A model generated the notes under the pieces. The model worked only from the letters and a program-made list of their open reading frames with translations. It did not search any database and was not told the DNA's origin. The translations under genes were made by a program, and so were the position numbers. From Pseudoduganella lutea (lineage in GTDB: Bacteria; Pseudomonadota; Gammaproteobacteria; Burkholderiales; Burkholderiaceae_D), in contig NZ_CP035913.1 of the NCBI RefSeq assembly GCF_004209755.1, positions 1,736,001 to 1,800,000 on the forward strand: a DNA stretch of 64,000 nt, read 5' to 3'. Shown here one piece after another: positions 51,454 to 61,768 of this stretch; position 1 is the first letter of the stretch; every line of letters starts with the position of its first letter.

Positions 51454-52464
51454 TTACTTCGCGTTGAACAGCGCGACGGTGGTGTCGAGCATGCGGTTCG
51501 AGAAGCCCCACTCGTTGTCGTACCACGACGATACCTTCACCAGGCGGCCGGAGACTTTCGTCAGCGTGGCGTCGAAGTTCGACGATGCCGGGTTGTGGTT
51601 GAAGTCGACGGAGACCAGCGGTTCGGTCTGGTAGGTCAGCACGCCTGCCAGCGCGCCTTCGGCAGCCGACTTCATGATCTGGTTGACTTCATCGACGGTC
51701 GTGTCGCGCTTGGCGATGAACGACAGGTCGACCAGCGACACGTTGATGGTCGGCACGCGGATCGCGAAGCCGTCCAGCTTGCCGTTCAGTTCCGGCAGCA
51801 CCAGGCCGACCGCAGCGGCGGCGCCGGTCTTGGTCGGGATCATCGACTGCGTGGCCGAACGGGCGCGGCGCAGGTCTTCGTGCATCACGTCGGTCAGCAC
51901 CTGGTCGTTGGTGTACGAGTGCACGGTGGTCATCAGGCCGGTTTCCACGCCGATCGCGTCGTTCAGCGGCTTGACCAGCGGGGCCAGGCAGTTGGTGGTG
52001 CACGATGCGTTCGAGATCACGGTGTCCGACGCTTTCAGCACGCCTTCGTTGACGCCGAAGACGATCGTTGCATCGACATCCTTGCCGCCTGGTGCGGAGA
52101 TGATGACTTTCTTGGCGCCGCCCTTCAGGTGGGCCGAAGCCTTTTCCTTGGTGGTGAAGAAGCCGGTGCACTCCAGCACCACGTCCACGCCCAGCTCGCC
52201 CCACGGGATTTCAGCCGGGTTACGCTGCGCGAACACGCGGATCTTGTCGCCGTTGACGATCATGAAATCGCCGTCGACTTCCACGGTACCGTTGAACTTG
52301 CCATGCGCCGTGTCGTAGCGGGTCAGGTGCGCGTTCGATTGCGCATTGCCCAGGTCGTTGATCGCAACAATCTGGATGTCCTGCTTCTTGCCGCCTTCGT
52401 AGAAAGCGCGCAGCACGTTGCGGCCGATACGGCCATAACCGTTGATAGCTACCTTGATCGTCAT
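51454..52464 (-). CDS. gap: Glyceraldehyde-3-phosphate dehydrogenase
   Basis: NAD-dependent oxidative phosphorylation of glyceraldehyde 3-phosphate. 336 residues with the Rossmann motif [14 protein letters not shown] at 8-20 and the active-site [13 protein letters not shown] with Cys155. Asp/Asn at the cofactor edge (INDLGN) suits NAD. Start ATG 52464 with AGGAG upstream. It lies 78 bp after tkt on the same strand with a stem-loop in between, so co-transcription and separate mRNA segments are both possible. Confidence 0.97.
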   Translation of the reverse strand: MTIKVAINGYGRIGRNVLRAFYEGGKKQDIQIVAINDLGNAQSNAHLTRYDTAHGKFNGTVEVDGDFMIVNGDKIRVFAQRNPAEIPWGELGVDVVLECTGFFTTKEKASAHLKGGAKKVIISAPGGKDVDATIVFGVNEGVLKASDTVISNASCTTNCLAPLVKPLNDAIGVETGLMTTVHSYTNDQVLTDVMHEDLRRARSATQSMIPTKTGAAAAVGLVLPELNGKLDGFAIRVPTINVSLVDLSFIAKRDTTVDEVNQIMKSAAEGALAGVLTYQTEPLVSVDFNHNPASSNFDATLTKVSGRLVKVSSWYDNEWGFSNRMLDTTVALFNAK

Positions 52465-52506
52465 TACATGTACTCCTGTTTAAAGAAAAACGGTTTTTAT
52501 TATGCA

Positions 52507-52531
52507 ATGCCCCGCTACGTGAGCGGGGCAT
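52507..52531 (-). other. Intercistronic stem-loop between tkt and gap
   Basis: ATGCCCCGCT (52507-52516) and its exact complement (52522-52531) form a ten-pair stem with a five-base loop. No T-run follows on the minus strand. It is more like an RNA-stability or processing element than a terminator. Confidence 0.55.
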
Positions 52532-52542
52532 CGTGAATCTCT

Positions 52543-54540
52543 TTATGCAGCGATGACAGCTTTGGCTTTTGCAACCACATTCTCGACGGTGAAGCCGAAG
52601 TGCTTGAACAGCACGCTGGCCGGCGCGGATTCGCCGAACGTGTCGATACCGACCACGGCGCCTTCCAGGCCCACGTACTTGTACCAGAAGTCGGTCACGC
52701 CGGCTTCCACCGCCACGCGCGGGATACCCTTGCCCAGCACGCTGGCCTTGTAGGCGGCGTCCTGGCGGTCGAACACGTCGGTCGACGGCATCGACACCAC
52801 GCGGGCCGGAATGCCTTCGCCCTTCAGCGCGGCAGCGGCCTTGACGGCCAGTTCCACTTCGGAACCAGTGGCGATCAGCACGACTTTCGCGTCGGCTTCA
52901 TCGGACAGGATGTAGCCGCCCTTGGCGATGTCGGCGATGGCCTGCTCGGTGCGCTCGTTGAACGGCAGGTTCTGGCGCGAGAAGATCAGCGTGCTCGGGC
53001 CATCCTTGCGCTTGACCGCCTCGCCCCATGCCACCATCGATTCGACGGTATCGGCCGGGCGCCAGTTGTCCAGGTTCGGGATCAGGCGCAGCGACGACAC
53101 GTGCTCGACCGACTGGTGGGTCGGGCCGTCTTCGCCCAGGCCGATCGAATCGTGCGTGAACACGAAGATCGAACGCTGCTTCATCAGCGCGGCCATGCGC
53201 AGCGCATTGCGGCTGTAGTCGGAGAACGTGAGGAACGTGGCGCCGAACGGGATGTAGCCGCCATGCAGGGCCACGCCGTTCATGATCGCGCTCATGCCGA
53301 ATTCACGCACGCCGTAGTTGACGTGGTTGCCCGGCTTGCCGGAACGGATGTTGGTCGACTCTTTCCAGTTCGTCAGGTTCGAGCTGGTCAGGTCGGCCGA
53401 GCCGCCCAGGAATTCCGGCAGGATCGCCGACAGCGCCTGGATCGCGTTCTGCGATGCCTTGCGGGTGGCGATGGTTTCCTTCTTCTCGACGGTGGCGGCA
53501 ATCGCGGCCTTCAGCGTCTCGTCGAAGTTGGCCGGCAGGTCGCCGTTCATGCGGCGCTTCAGTTCGGCGGCTTCAGCCGGGAAGGCGGCGGCATACGCGT
53601 CGAACTTCGTGTTCCATTCGGTTTCGTACGAAGCGCCCTTGTCCTTGAAGTTCCACGCGGTGGTGACTTCTTCCGGCACGATGAACGGCTCGTGGCCCCA
53701 GCTGATGTATTCGCGGACGGCGGCGATTTCCTTGTCGCCCAGCGCGGCGCCGTGCACCTTGTCGCCACCCTGCAGGTTCGGCGAACCCTTGCCGATGATC
53801 GTCTTGCAGCAGATCAGCGTTGGCTTGTCGGCCTTCTTGGCCTGCTCGATGGCGGCATCGACGGCGGTCACGTCGTGGCCATCCACGTCGCGGATCACGT
53901 TCCAGCCGTAGGCTTCGAAGCGCTTCGGCGTGTCGTCGGTGAACCAGCCTTCGACTTTACCGTCGATGGAGATGCCGTTGTCGTCGTACAGCGCGATCAG
54001 CTTGCGCAGGCCGAGCGTGCCGGCCAGCGAGCACACCTCGTGCGAGATGCCTTCCATCAGGCAGCCGTCGCCCACGAACGCATACGTGTAGTGATCGACC
54101 ACGTCGTGGCCCGGCTTGTTGAATTCGTTCGCCAGCAGCCACTCGGCCAGCGCCATGCCGACCGCGTTGGCCAGGCCCTGGCCCAGCGGGCCCGTGGTGG
54201 TTTCCACGCCCGGCGTGATGTCCACTTCCGGGTGGCCCGGCGTTTTCGAGTGCAGCTGACGGAAGCCGCGGATGTCGTCCATCGACACGTCGTAGCCGGA
54301 CAGGTGCAGCAGCGCGTAGTGCAGCATCGAGCCGTGGCCATTGGAGAGCAGGAAGCGGTCGCGGTTGACCCAGTCCGGATTGGCCGGGTTGTGGCGGTGG
54401 TGGCCGCTCCACAGCGCGACGGCGATCTCGGCCATGCCCATCGGCATGCCTGGGTGGCCGGAGTTGGCTTTCTGGACGGCGTCCATCGCCAGCGCGCGGA
54501 TCGCGTTGGCCATCTGGGTGTGGGGAAGCTTAGCGTTCAT
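52543..54540 (-). CDS. tkt: Transketolase
   Basis: Thiamine-diphosphate enzyme of the pentose phosphate pathway that supplies erythrose 4-phosphate, also the aroG substrate. 665 residues with the N-terminal half ([53 protein letters not shown]), the pyrimidine domain ([23 protein letters not shown]) and the C-terminal domain. The length is normal. ATG 54540 lacks a clear ribosome site. It is upstream of gap on the same strand. Confidence 0.97.
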   Translation of the reverse strand: MNAKLPHTQMANAIRALAMDAVQKANSGHPGMPMGMAEIAVALWSGHHRHNPANPDWVNRDRFLLSNGHGSMLHYALLHLSGYDVSMDDIRGFRQLHSKTPGHPEVDITPGVETTTGPLGQGLANAVGMALAEWLLANEFNKPGHDVVDHYTYAFVGDGCLMEGISHEVCSLAGTLGLRKLIALYDDNGISIDGKVEGWFTDDTPKRFEAYGWNVIRDVDGHDVTAVDAAIEQAKKADKPTLICCKTIIGKGSPNLQGGDKVHGAALGDKEIAAVREYISWGHEPFIVPEEVTTAWNFKDKGASYETEWNTKFDAYAAAFPAEAAELKRRMNGDLPANFDETLKAAIAATVEKKETIATRKASQNAIQALSAILPEFLGGSADLTSSNLTNWKESTNIRSGKPGNHVNYGVREFGMSAIMNGVALHGGYIPFGATFLTFSDYSRNALRMAALMKQRSIFVFTHDSIGLGEDGPTHQSVEHVSSLRLIPNLDNWRPADTVESMVAWGEAVKRKDGPSTLIFSRQNLPFNERTEQAIADIAKGGYILSDEADAKVVLIATGSEVELAVKAAAALKGEGIPARVVSMPSTDVFDRQDAAYKASVLGKGIPRVAVEAGVTDFWYKYVGLEGAVVGIDTFGESAPASVLFKHFGFTVENVVAKAKAVIAA

Positions 54541-54716
54541 ATCAGTTGGTGCGGGAGGTTGGGGATTCCGGGGGCTGCAAGCCGTCTCGAGCAGGTGCGT
54601 GCCTCACTACCGAACTGACACCATGCTGAAACCGCCTTGGCTGCGTAGCCCGCTATTTTACCAGAGGCCGGCGCGGCCGCTTAAAATCAGTGCATTTTGG
54701 ACTTATATAGATCACG

Positions 54717-55442
54717 ATGCCACGCTTTTACATCGACGCGCCCCTCGCGGCCGGCCAGCTGCTCGACCTGCCAGCCGAGGTCGCCCACCATATCCACGTC
54801 GTGCGGCTGGCGCCGGGCGACGCGCTGACGCTGTTCAACGGCACGGGCGGCCAGTACGAGGCGGTCCTGACCGAGGTCGGCAAAAAACGGGCAACTGCCG
54901 AGCTGGGGGCGTTCGAGCCGCGCGACGTCGAGCTGCCCTACCCTGTCACGCTGGCGCAGGGCTTGCCGGAAGGCACGAAGATGGACTGGATCGTGGAAAA
55001 GGCCGTGGAGCTGGGCGTGACGTCCGTGCAACCGCTGGCCGCCCGGCGCTGCGTGGTGCGGCTTTCCGCCGAGCGGGCCGTCAAGAAGCTGGAACACTGG
55101 CGCGGGATCGTCGTGGCCGCCTCCGAGCAAAGTGGGCGGAACCGGCTGGCGGCCATTGCCGAGCCGGCGGACTTCCGCGACTGGATCGGCATGGCCGATG
55201 GCGGACCGCGGCTGCTGCTGTCGCCGCGGGGAACGTCGTCGCTGGTGGACTGGGCACGACAGGCCGGGCCGCAGGCGGTGACGATCATGGTGGGGCCGGA
55301 AGGCGGTTTTACCGACGAGGAAGAAGATGCGGCCGTACGTGCCGGGGCCGTGATGGTGACGATGGGGCCGCGCGTGCTGCGTACGGAGACGGCGGCGCTG
55401 GCAGCGCTGGCGATGCTGGCCGGGGTGTGGGGCGGGATGTAA
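54717..55442 (+). CDS. rsmE: 16S rRNA (uracil1498-N3)-methyltransferase
   Basis: SPOUT-class methyltransferase that methylates U1498 of 16S rRNA at the decoding site. 241 residues: a PUA-like N-terminal domain (~1-70; HHIHVVRLAPGDALTLFNGTGG) and the trefoil-knot domain with IMVGPEGGFTDEE and LGPRVLRTETA-type MGPRVLRTETAALAAL near the end. Start ATG 54717. It stands alone and convergent to the Oar-like receptor; a shared terminator overlaps its stop. Confidence 0.96.
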   Translation: MPRFYIDAPLAAGQLLDLPAEVAHHIHVVRLAPGDALTLFNGTGGQYEAVLTEVGKKRATAELGAFEPRDVELPYPVTLAQGLPEGTKMDWIVEKAVELGVTSVQPLAARRCVVRLSAERAVKKLEHWRGIVVAASEQSGRNRLAAIAEPADFRDWIGMADGGPRLLLSPRGTSSLVDWARQAGPQAVTIMVGPEGGFTDEEEDAAVRAGAVMVTMGPRVLRTETAALAALAMLAGVWGGM

Positions 55443-55470
55443 AAAAGCCCGCGGAATCGCTTCCGCGGGC
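55441..55470 (-). terminator. Intrinsic terminator of the Oar-like receptor
   Basis: GCCCGCGGAA-TCGC-TTCCGCGGGC; on the minus strand the stem is followed by six T. It overlaps the rsmE stop codon. Confidence 0.85.
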
Positions 55471-55473
55471 TCC

Positions 55474-55505
55474 TGCGTTGCCGCCAGCTGGCTGGCGGCA
55501 ACGCA
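55474..55505. other. 14-pair stem-loop between rsmE and the Oar-like receptor
   Basis: TGCGTTGCCGCCAG (55474-55487) pairs perfectly with 55492-55505 around a four-base CTGG loop. Together with the neighbouring terminator it makes a double hairpin at the 3' ends of the convergent genes. Confidence 0.7.
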
Positions 55506-55517
55506 ACGATCAGGCGA

Positions 55518-58500
55518 TCAGTTGAAGCGGACGTTGTATTCCGCGGAGAAGCGTGCCGAACGGGGAGCCGAACGGTAGATCTGCGCTTCGTACAGCGCGT
55601 AGCGCGCCTGGTTGGTGTTGTAACGCTCGTACACCTTCTGCACGTTCTGGTCGTTCAGCACGTTGAACACGTCCACCTTCAGCGCCAGGCCCTTGATGAA
55701 CGACGGCTTGTACACCACGTTCAGGTCCAGCGTTTTTTCCCACGGCAGGCGGCCCACGGTGCCGCGCGGCGACGGCGTGTTCTGGCTGCCGGTCGCGCCG
55801 AAGCAGTAGTGCGAAGCGGACTGGTAGTTGTAGTCGGTGCCCACGGTGTTCGGGTTGGTACCCGAGCACGAACGCGGACGGCCCGATGCGAGGATGGCGG
55901 CGCCGCCGACGGTCCATTCCGGCGTCACGTCATAGAAGCCGATCGCCTTCAACTGGTGCTTGCGGTCGTTCGGCAGCAGGCCGTAAGCGTAGTCCATCAG
56001 CTCCGGGTAGTCCCAGGTCTGCGTGGCGGCCACGTCGCCCTGGCCGACCGAGGTGTCGGACAGCGTCTGGCCTTCGGTATTACCCTTGCTGCGGGACAGC
56101 GTGTAGTTCACCTTGGCATACCAGCCATTGCGGTACGGGTGCTCCAGGAAGAAGTCCAGCGCCGCGTAGGTACGCTTGGCCTTGTCGAAGCCCAGGGCTT
56201 CCTTGGACAGGTGCACTTTCGTGTAGTTGCCGTTCATGCCGTAGTCGACCAGGAAGTCGTTGGCTTCGCCCGGATTGAACGATGCGCAGGCGAAGTGCCA
56301 GTCGCTGGACACGGCGATGTTGTTGGCGGCGGCATAGGCTTCGAACGGACGGCCATCGCAGGTGTCGTCGATGGTCGACTGCAGCTTGCGGTAGGTGGCC
56401 TTGGCACCGAAGTTGAATTCCGGCGTCAGCGATTTTTCCAGGCCCAGCGTCAGTTCATCCTGGAACGAAGGCTTCATGTCCAGGGCGGCAACCGTGTTCG
56501 GGTCTTTCGCCTGGCCGAATTCGCTGTTGGCCGACAGCACGCCGGTTACCGGGGTCAGGCCGGTCGGGGCGCCATTGGCGTCCGTGCCGGTGTAAACGAA
56601 GTACTCGTCGACGCCCAGCGAACCGTTGGCGCCGCGCAGCGCGATCATGGTCGGCATCTGCACGGTGTAGCGGCCGGCGCTGCCGAAGATCTTGAACGAT
56701 GCGTCGCCGTTCACGTCCCACACTGCCGAAGCGCGCGGAGCGATCTGGTTCTTCATCTCGATGTACTTCGTGCCATCCTGGTTGGCGTTGAAGAAGCCTT
56801 CACGGCGCACGCCAACGGTCACGGCGACGTCCTTGGTGACTTGCCAGCGGTCTTCCAGGTATTGCGCATCCTGGCCGGCGAATGCGTTCGACACGGTCGA
56901 ACGACGGTTGCGCTGGACGTAATAGCCCTGTGCGGCCAGGCCGCCATACGGTGTCAGTGCAGGCACTTCGCCACCGCCCACGGCAAACGCTTCATTCGGC
57001 GTCGGCGTCTTGCCGTAGAGCCACAATGCGCCACCAGCCAGCTGGTCGCCGGCGTTCATCGACTTCATCTTGTTGTTGTCGATACCGGCCTTCAGCGTGT
57101 GATTGCCGATGCGCCATTCCAGATCGAGGCGCTTCGAGATGACTTCATCGCGCGCGCCGTTGAACGGCTGGTCGTCGTCGAACGGCTGGCCGCCGTTGTA
57201 GTTCAGGCCGGGAGCGCGCACGTCCGGCGGTGCCGAGACCTGTGCCAGGGTCGGGTTGTAGCCTTCCGGTGCGTAAATGTGCTCGGCTTCGGACTTGCCG
57301 AACAGCGCGGTCACCGTCAGGTCTTCCGTCAGGTTGCCCACGTAGCGCAGGATCTTGGCTTCGCCGCCGTTCGGGTTGAAGGGACCGTATTCTTCATGCG
57401 TGGCCGAATTGACGGTGCTGCCCACGGCGCGCGTGGCGTAGTCGTACGAACGATACTGGGTGTCGGTTTCCGGCAGGTCGCCCATCGTCGTGAACTCGAC
57501 GCGGTGGTTGTCGGAGATGTTGTAGTCGAGCTTGAAGAAGTAGCGGCTCTGCTTCGTCTCGTAGTCGCGCCAGCCGTTGTCGGCCAGCGTCAGCGCCGTG
57601 CGGCCCAGGTAGACGCCGCTGCTTTCCAGGCTGGTCTGTTCCAGGGCGGCGAACATGAACAGCTTGTCCTGGATGATCGGGCCGCCGACATAGGCGGAGT
57701 ACTGCTTCTGCTGCACCTGGTTGTCTTCGCGGCGCAGGCGCAGCGTACCGTCCGTGGTGGTCGGGAATGCGCCGGTGTTGGCGTAGTAGTAATCCTGGTA
57801 CTTGGCACGGGTCGACTTCGGCGTGATCGAGAGGAGGCCGCCTGCTTCCCACGTGTTGGTGCCGGACTTGGTGGTGATGTTCATCACGCCACCGACCGAA
57901 CGGCCGAATTCCACGCCGTAACCGCCCGTCAGCACCTGTGCCTGGGCGATGGCGCCGAACGGCAGTTCCATTGCGCCCAGCTGGGTCAGCGGGTTGGTGA
58001 CGGGGAAGCCGTTGATGTAGTACGCGTTCTCGGAAGCGCCGCCACCGCCGAAGCTGGCACCGGCCGAATAGGTCGGGTCGCCGCGCGTGGTGTTCGGTGC
58101 CAGCTGGACGATGGCCTCGACGCTGCGGGCGATCGGCAGTTTTTCCAGGTCGCGGGCCGTGAACGTGGCGCCGTTGGTGGAGTTGGAGATGTCGATGCGG
58201 CTGCGACGGCCAGTCACCTGGACCGACGTCATGCCCGCGGTCGCGAAGACGGCTTCGACGCCCGAACCGGCCAGCACTTCCAGCTGCGCGGTGCTCACGG
58301 CGTTGCCGCCCTTCTGCAGGGTAGCGGTGTAGTTACCGATCGGGAGGTTCGTGACGCGGAAGGTACCGTTGGGTTCGATGGTCGTCGTACGGGTCTGGTT
58401 CGTGTCGTTACTCTTCAGAACGATCGTGTCGCCATCTCCAGCGGAGACCTTGCCGTACACGGAACCAGCGGCGTTCGACTGTGCCATGACTGCCGGCGCA

Positions 58501-58571
58501 ACAGCCATCGACAGTGCGCCCGCCGTGAACGCTACCTGGAGCGCACGGACCAGAACAGTTTTTCTCAACAT
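55518..58571 (-). CDS. TonB-dependent receptor, Oar-like, with N-terminal carboxypeptidase-regulatory-like domain
   Basis: 1017-residue outer-membrane protein. A signal peptide (ending MAVAPAVMAQS) is followed by a ~75-residue beta-sandwich of the carboxypeptidase-regulatory-like fold (~35-110; GSVYGKVSAGDGDTIVLKS, FRVTNLPIGNYT), then the plug (VQVTGRRSRIDISN, GGYGVEFGRSVGGVMNITTKSGTN) and a barrel ending AEYNVRFN. This order is that of the Oar/SusC-distant receptors; family members are implicated in uptake or protein export. ATG 58571 has GAGGAAA upstream. Its architecture differs clearly from the other receptors here. Confidence 0.94.
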   Translation of the reverse strand: MLRKTVLVRALQVAFTAGALSMAVAPAVMAQSNAAGSVYGKVSAGDGDTIVLKSNDTNQTRTTTIEPNGTFRVTNLPIGNYTATLQKGGNAVSTAQLEVLAGSGVEAVFATAGMTSVQVTGRRSRIDISNSTNGATFTARDLEKLPIARSVEAIVQLAPNTTRGDPTYSAGASFGGGGASENAYYINGFPVTNPLTQLGAMELPFGAIAQAQVLTGGYGVEFGRSVGGVMNITTKSGTNTWEAGGLLSITPKSTRAKYQDYYYANTGAFPTTTDGTLRLRREDNQVQQKQYSAYVGGPIIQDKLFMFAALEQTSLESSGVYLGRTALTLADNGWRDYETKQSRYFFKLDYNISDNHRVEFTTMGDLPETDTQYRSYDYATRAVGSTVNSATHEEYGPFNPNGGEAKILRYVGNLTEDLTVTALFGKSEAEHIYAPEGYNPTLAQVSAPPDVRAPGLNYNGGQPFDDDQPFNGARDEVISKRLDLEWRIGNHTLKAGIDNNKMKSMNAGDQLAGGALWLYGKTPTPNEAFAVGGGEVPALTPYGGLAAQGYYVQRNRRSTVSNAFAGQDAQYLEDRWQVTKDVAVTVGVRREGFFNANQDGTKYIEMKNQIAPRASAVWDVNGDASFKIFGSAGRYTVQMPTMIALRGANGSLGVDEYFVYTGTDANGAPTGLTPVTGVLSANSEFGQAKDPNTVAALDMKPSFQDELTLGLEKSLTPEFNFGAKATYRKLQSTIDDTCDGRPFEAYAAANNIAVSSDWHFACASFNPGEANDFLVDYGMNGNYTKVHLSKEALGFDKAKRTYAALDFFLEHPYRNGWYAKVNYTLSRSKGNTEGQTLSDTSVGQGDVAATQTWDYPELMDYAYGLLPNDRKHQLKAIGFYDVTPEWTVGGAAILASGRPRSCSGTNPNTVGTDYNYQSASHYCFGATGSQNTPSPRGTVGRLPWEKTLDLNVVYKPSFIKGLALKVDVFNVLNDQNVQKVYERYNTNQARYALYEAQIYRSAPRSARFSAEYNVRFN

Positions 58572-58994
58572 TTTTTGTATTTCCTCATTTAATAAGCTTG
58601 TTCGGTAGAAAAGCTTCGGCGAAACCGTTTTGGCGGATCCGCCAGCACCGGCACAGCTCTGTTTATATGTCCCAACAATTCGTGCTGGGTCGGCTTATGG
58701 ACGACCCCACCAGGCTCGGTTTGATCTATGTCAACCGTAGCCCGATGACAAATATGACCACGCCGCCAATTGGCGTGTCAATTGAGAAAGTTTTTTTCGC
58801 GGCTCAGATACAACAGCTGTGTAGAAATGGATACAGAAAAGAACAGATGTGGTGCGGTTCCTGTCTGTTGTGGGGCATGCACCAAAGTGGACAGCGTCGC
58901 CGACTGACTGTGCTAAGCGGGTCGGAGTACAATCGAGGGTTACCGTGCGCGGCCTTCGCGACCCGCGCCTTGCAGACCATCTTGAAGAATTGCC
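58572..58994. other. Divergent control region between the Oar-like receptor and an FAD oxidoreductase
   Basis: 423 bp without a credible gene. It holds an FNR-like inverted repeat (58721-58734) and the inverted repeat CACGCC-GCCAATT-GGCGTG (58759-58777), followed some 15 bases later by a T-run, which could be a weak terminator or operator. An ORF of 137 codons across the region (58598-59011) has no credible features. Confidence 0.45.
58721..58734. promoter_or_regulatory. FNR/ANR-like site
   Basis: TTGATCTATGTCAA matches the FNR consensus TTGAT-N4-ATCAA at nine of ten positions. It lies 150 bp upstream of the Oar-like receptor and 261 bp upstream of the FAD oxidoreductase. A single match in non-coding DNA; no fnr gene is in view. 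Confidence 0.35.
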
Positions 58995-60626
58995 ATGCTC
59001 CGTTTAAATGAAATCAAACTGCCTCTGAACCACGAAGAATCAGCGCTGAAGGAAGCAATCCTGGAAAGACTGGGCATTCCCGCGGAAGCCCTGCTGCAAT
59101 TCACCGTGCACAAGCGCAGCTATGACGCCCGCAAGAAAGCGCACATCGTGCTGATCTACTCGGTGGACCTGGAAACGACGGACGATGCCGGCACCCTGGC
59201 CCGCAACGCGCGCGACGTGCACCTGATGCCGTCGCCCGACATGGCGTACAAGTTCGTTGCCCGCGGCGTGAACCGCGATGGCCGCCAGCCGCGCCCGGTC
59301 GTGATCGGCATGGGCCCGTGCGGCCTGTTCGCCGCGCTGGTCCTGGCGCAGATGGGCCTGAACCCGATCGTGCTGGAGCGTGGCAAGACGGTGCGTGAGC
59401 GCACGAAGGACACGTTCGGCTTCTGGCGCAAACGTGCGCTGAACCCGGAATCGAACGTGCAGTACGGCGAAGGCGGCGCGGGCACGTTCTCGGACGGCAA
59501 GCTGTACAGCCAGATCAAGGACCCGCGCCACCTGGGCCGCAAGGTGCTGACCGAGTTCGTGAAGGCGGGCGCGCCGGAAGAAATCATGTATGTCAGCAAG
59601 CCGCACATCGGCACCTTCCGCCTCGTCAAGATGGTGGAAGCGATGCGCGAGGAAATCGTCGCGCTGGGCGGCGAGATCCGCTTCGAGCAGCGCGTGGTGG
59701 ACTTCGACATCGAGGAAAAGAACGGCGTGCGCCAGGTGCGCGGCCTGCAACTGGCCACCGGCGAGCGCATCGCGACGAACCACGTGGTGCTGGCGATCGG
59801 CCACAGCGCGCGCGACACGTTCTACACGCTGTACGAGCGCGGCGTGTACGTGGAAGCCAAGCCATTCTCCATCGGCTTCCGCGTGGAGCACCCGCAATCG
59901 CTGATCGACACATGCCGTTTCGGCCCGAACGCCGGCCACCCGATCCTGGGCGCGGCCGACTACAAGCTCGTGCACCACGCAAAGAATGGCCGCGCCGTGT
60001 ACAGCTTCTGCATGTGCCCGGGCGGCACGGTGGTAGCGGCGGCTTCCGAACCGGGCCGCGTCGTCACGAACGGCATGAGCCAGTATTCGCGCGCGGAGCG
60101 CAATGCCAACAGCGCCATCGTGGTGTCGATCAGCCCGGAGGATTATCCGGGCGGGCCGCTGGCCGGCATCGAATTCCAGCGCCGGCTGGAGGAAGCCGCG
60201 TTCCGGCTGGGCGGCGAAGACTACAACGCGCCGGGCCAGCTGATGGGCGATTTCGTGGCGGGCCGGCCGTCCACCGAGTTCGGCGCCGTGATTCCGTCGT
60301 ACAAGCCGGGTGTGCACCTGACGGACCTGGCAACGATCCTGCCGGATTACGCTACCGAAGCACTGCGCGAAGCCTTCCCAGCCTTCGACCGCCAGGTGCG
60401 CGGCTACTTCAAGCACGACGCGGTGCTCACGGGCCTGGAAACCCGCACGTCGTCGCCGATCCGCATCAAGCGGCGCGACGACGATCTGCAGAGCATGAAC
60501 ACGCGCGGCCTGTTCCCGGCCGGCGAAGGCGCCGGCTACGCGGGCGGCATCCTGTCGGCCGGCGTGGATGGCATCAAGGTGGCCGAAGCCGTGGCGCTGT
60601 CGATGGCGGACGCCGACCACGCATAG
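58995..60626 (+). CDS. FAD-dependent oxidoreductase of unknown substrate (COG2509 type)
   Basis: 543-residue flavoprotein. The first ~90 residues form a small N-terminal domain (LRLNEIKLPLNHEESAL). The Rossmann dinucleotide motif VIGMGPCGLFAALVLAQMG lies near 102, followed by VLERGKTVRERTKDTFGFWRK and a second conserved FAD segment GLFPAGEGAGYAGGILSAGVDGIK near the end. This matches the uncharacterised FAD-dependent dehydrogenase family; the reaction is unknown. ATG 58995 with GAAGAA upstream. It is followed by REP-like elements. Confidence 0.85.
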   Translation: MLRLNEIKLPLNHEESALKEAILERLGIPAEALLQFTVHKRSYDARKKAHIVLIYSVDLETTDDAGTLARNARDVHLMPSPDMAYKFVARGVNRDGRQPRPVVIGMGPCGLFAALVLAQMGLNPIVLERGKTVRERTKDTFGFWRKRALNPESNVQYGEGGAGTFSDGKLYSQIKDPRHLGRKVLTEFVKAGAPEEIMYVSKPHIGTFRLVKMVEAMREEIVALGGEIRFEQRVVDFDIEEKNGVRQVRGLQLATGERIATNHVVLAIGHSARDTFYTLYERGVYVEAKPFSIGFRVEHPQSLIDTCRFGPNAGHPILGAADYKLVHHAKNGRAVYSFCMCPGGTVVAAASEPGRVVTNGMSQYSRAERNANSAIVVSISPEDYPGGPLAGIEFQRRLEEAAFRLGGEDYNAPGQLMGDFVAGRPSTEFGAVIPSYKPGVHLTDLATILPDYATEALREAFPAFDRQVRGYFKHDAVLTGLETRTSSPIRIKRRDDDLQSMNTRGLFPAGEGAGYAGGILSAGVDGIKVAEAVALSMADADHA

Positions 60627-60636
60627 TGCGGCACAG

Positions 60637-60788
60637 AAAAACTGGGGACGTACCCCTGTTTCCAGGAAATTTAAACTGGGGCGTACCGCATCGGCAAACC
60701 GCCCTGTTTACAGGAAAACGTCGACCAGGAACCCTGCTGGCCAGTCACCGATGATGTTTCTTCAAAACGGGGTACGTCCCCAGTTTTG
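60637..60788. repeat. REP-like element, GGGGACGTACCCC family, degenerate
   Basis: The left arm (60639-60661) is identical to the left arm of the element at 51304; the right end (60764-60788) carries GGGGTACGTCCCCAG. The middle contains a degenerate copy (ACTGGGGCGTACCGC). It lies between the oxidoreductase stop and the corA stop. Confidence 0.75.
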
Positions 60789-60793
60789 CTTTT

Positions 60794-61759
60794 CTATAAC
60801 CAGCGGGCCTTGCGGAAGCGGCGGTACAGGTAGAAGCTTACCGAGAACATCGCCGCCAATGCCAGCGGATAGCCGTACTTCCACTTCAGTTCGGGCATGA
60901 ACTCGAAATTCATGCCCCAGATGCCCGCGAATGCAGTGAGCACGCCAAAGATCGCGGCCCATGCCGCGAGGCGCTTGTTCACTTCGCCTTCATCGAGCGC
61001 GATCATCGACAGGTTCACCTGGATCGCCGTGGCAATCGTGTCGCGGATCGCATCGAGGATCGAGGCGATGCGGGCCAGGTGGTCGTGCACGTCGCGGAAG
61101 TATTCCTGGCTGTTCGCGCACACGGCCGGCACGCGGCCGCCGTGCAGCTTGCCGATCGCATCGAGCAGCGGCGCCACCGCATGGCGCAGGGTCATCACCT
61201 TGCGCTTGAGGTCATACAGGCGCTCGATATTGTCACGCTGCGAGGTGCCCGTGAAGATGCGTTCCTCGATCTCCTCCAGTTCCGATTCGAACGCGTCGAC
61301 CAGCGGGAAATAGCGGTCGACCACGGCATCCATCAGCGCATACAGCACGAAGCCGGCACCATGGCGCAGCAGGTGCGGCTCGCGCTCGGCGCGGGCGCGC
61401 ACGCCCATCAGGTCGTGGCTGCTGTTCTGGCGCGACGACAGCACATAGTTGTGGCCGACGAAGATGTCGATCTCGCCGACGACGAGTTCCTCCCCTTGCG
61501 GCTCGACCGTTTTCACCACGACGAACAGCGAATCGCCATACTCCTCGATCTTGGGCCGCTGGTGGCCGCGCTGCGCATCCTCGACGGCCAGTTCGTGCAG
61601 GCCGAACTCGTGCTGCATCTCGGCCAGTTCGGGCGGCGTGGCGTCGCGCATCGCCACCCAGACGAACGCATCGTTGTGCGCGATGTAGTCGCTGATGTCG
61701 GCCACTGGCAGGTCGGCCAGCTTGCGGCCATCCTGGTAGGCGACGCAGTTGATCAGCAT
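60794..61759 (-). CDS. corA: Magnesium/cobalt transporter CorA
   Basis: Pentameric inner-membrane Mg2+ channel of 321 residues. Large cytoplasmic N-terminal domain, then two C-terminal helices with the selectivity motif GMN (AGIWGMNFEFMPELKW) between them and a basic RRFRKARWL end. The ATG at 61759 (MLINCVAYQDG) is the family start, with GGA six bases upstream; longer frames run through the upstream hairpin and are rejected. An intrinsic terminator ends nine bases before this start, so transcription attenuation is likely. Confidence 0.95.
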   Translation of the reverse strand: MLINCVAYQDGRKLADLPVADISDYIAHNDAFVWVAMRDATPPELAEMQHEFGLHELAVEDAQRGHQRPKIEEYGDSLFVVVKTVEPQGEELVVGEIDIFVGHNYVLSSRQNSSHDLMGVRARAEREPHLLRHGAGFVLYALMDAVVDRYFPLVDAFESELEEIEERIFTGTSQRDNIERLYDLKRKVMTLRHAVAPLLDAIGKLHGGRVPAVCANSQEYFRDVHDHLARIASILDAIRDTIATAIQVNLSMIALDEGEVNKRLAAWAAIFGVLTAFAGIWGMNFEFMPELKWKYGYPLALAAMFSVSFYLYRRFRKARWL

Positions 61760-61768
61760 GTGCAGTCC

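Noticed and set aside
58598..59011. 137-codon frame across the Oar/oxidoreductase gap
   Set aside because: Overlaps a conserved gene start, no motif, mixed composition; likely chance.
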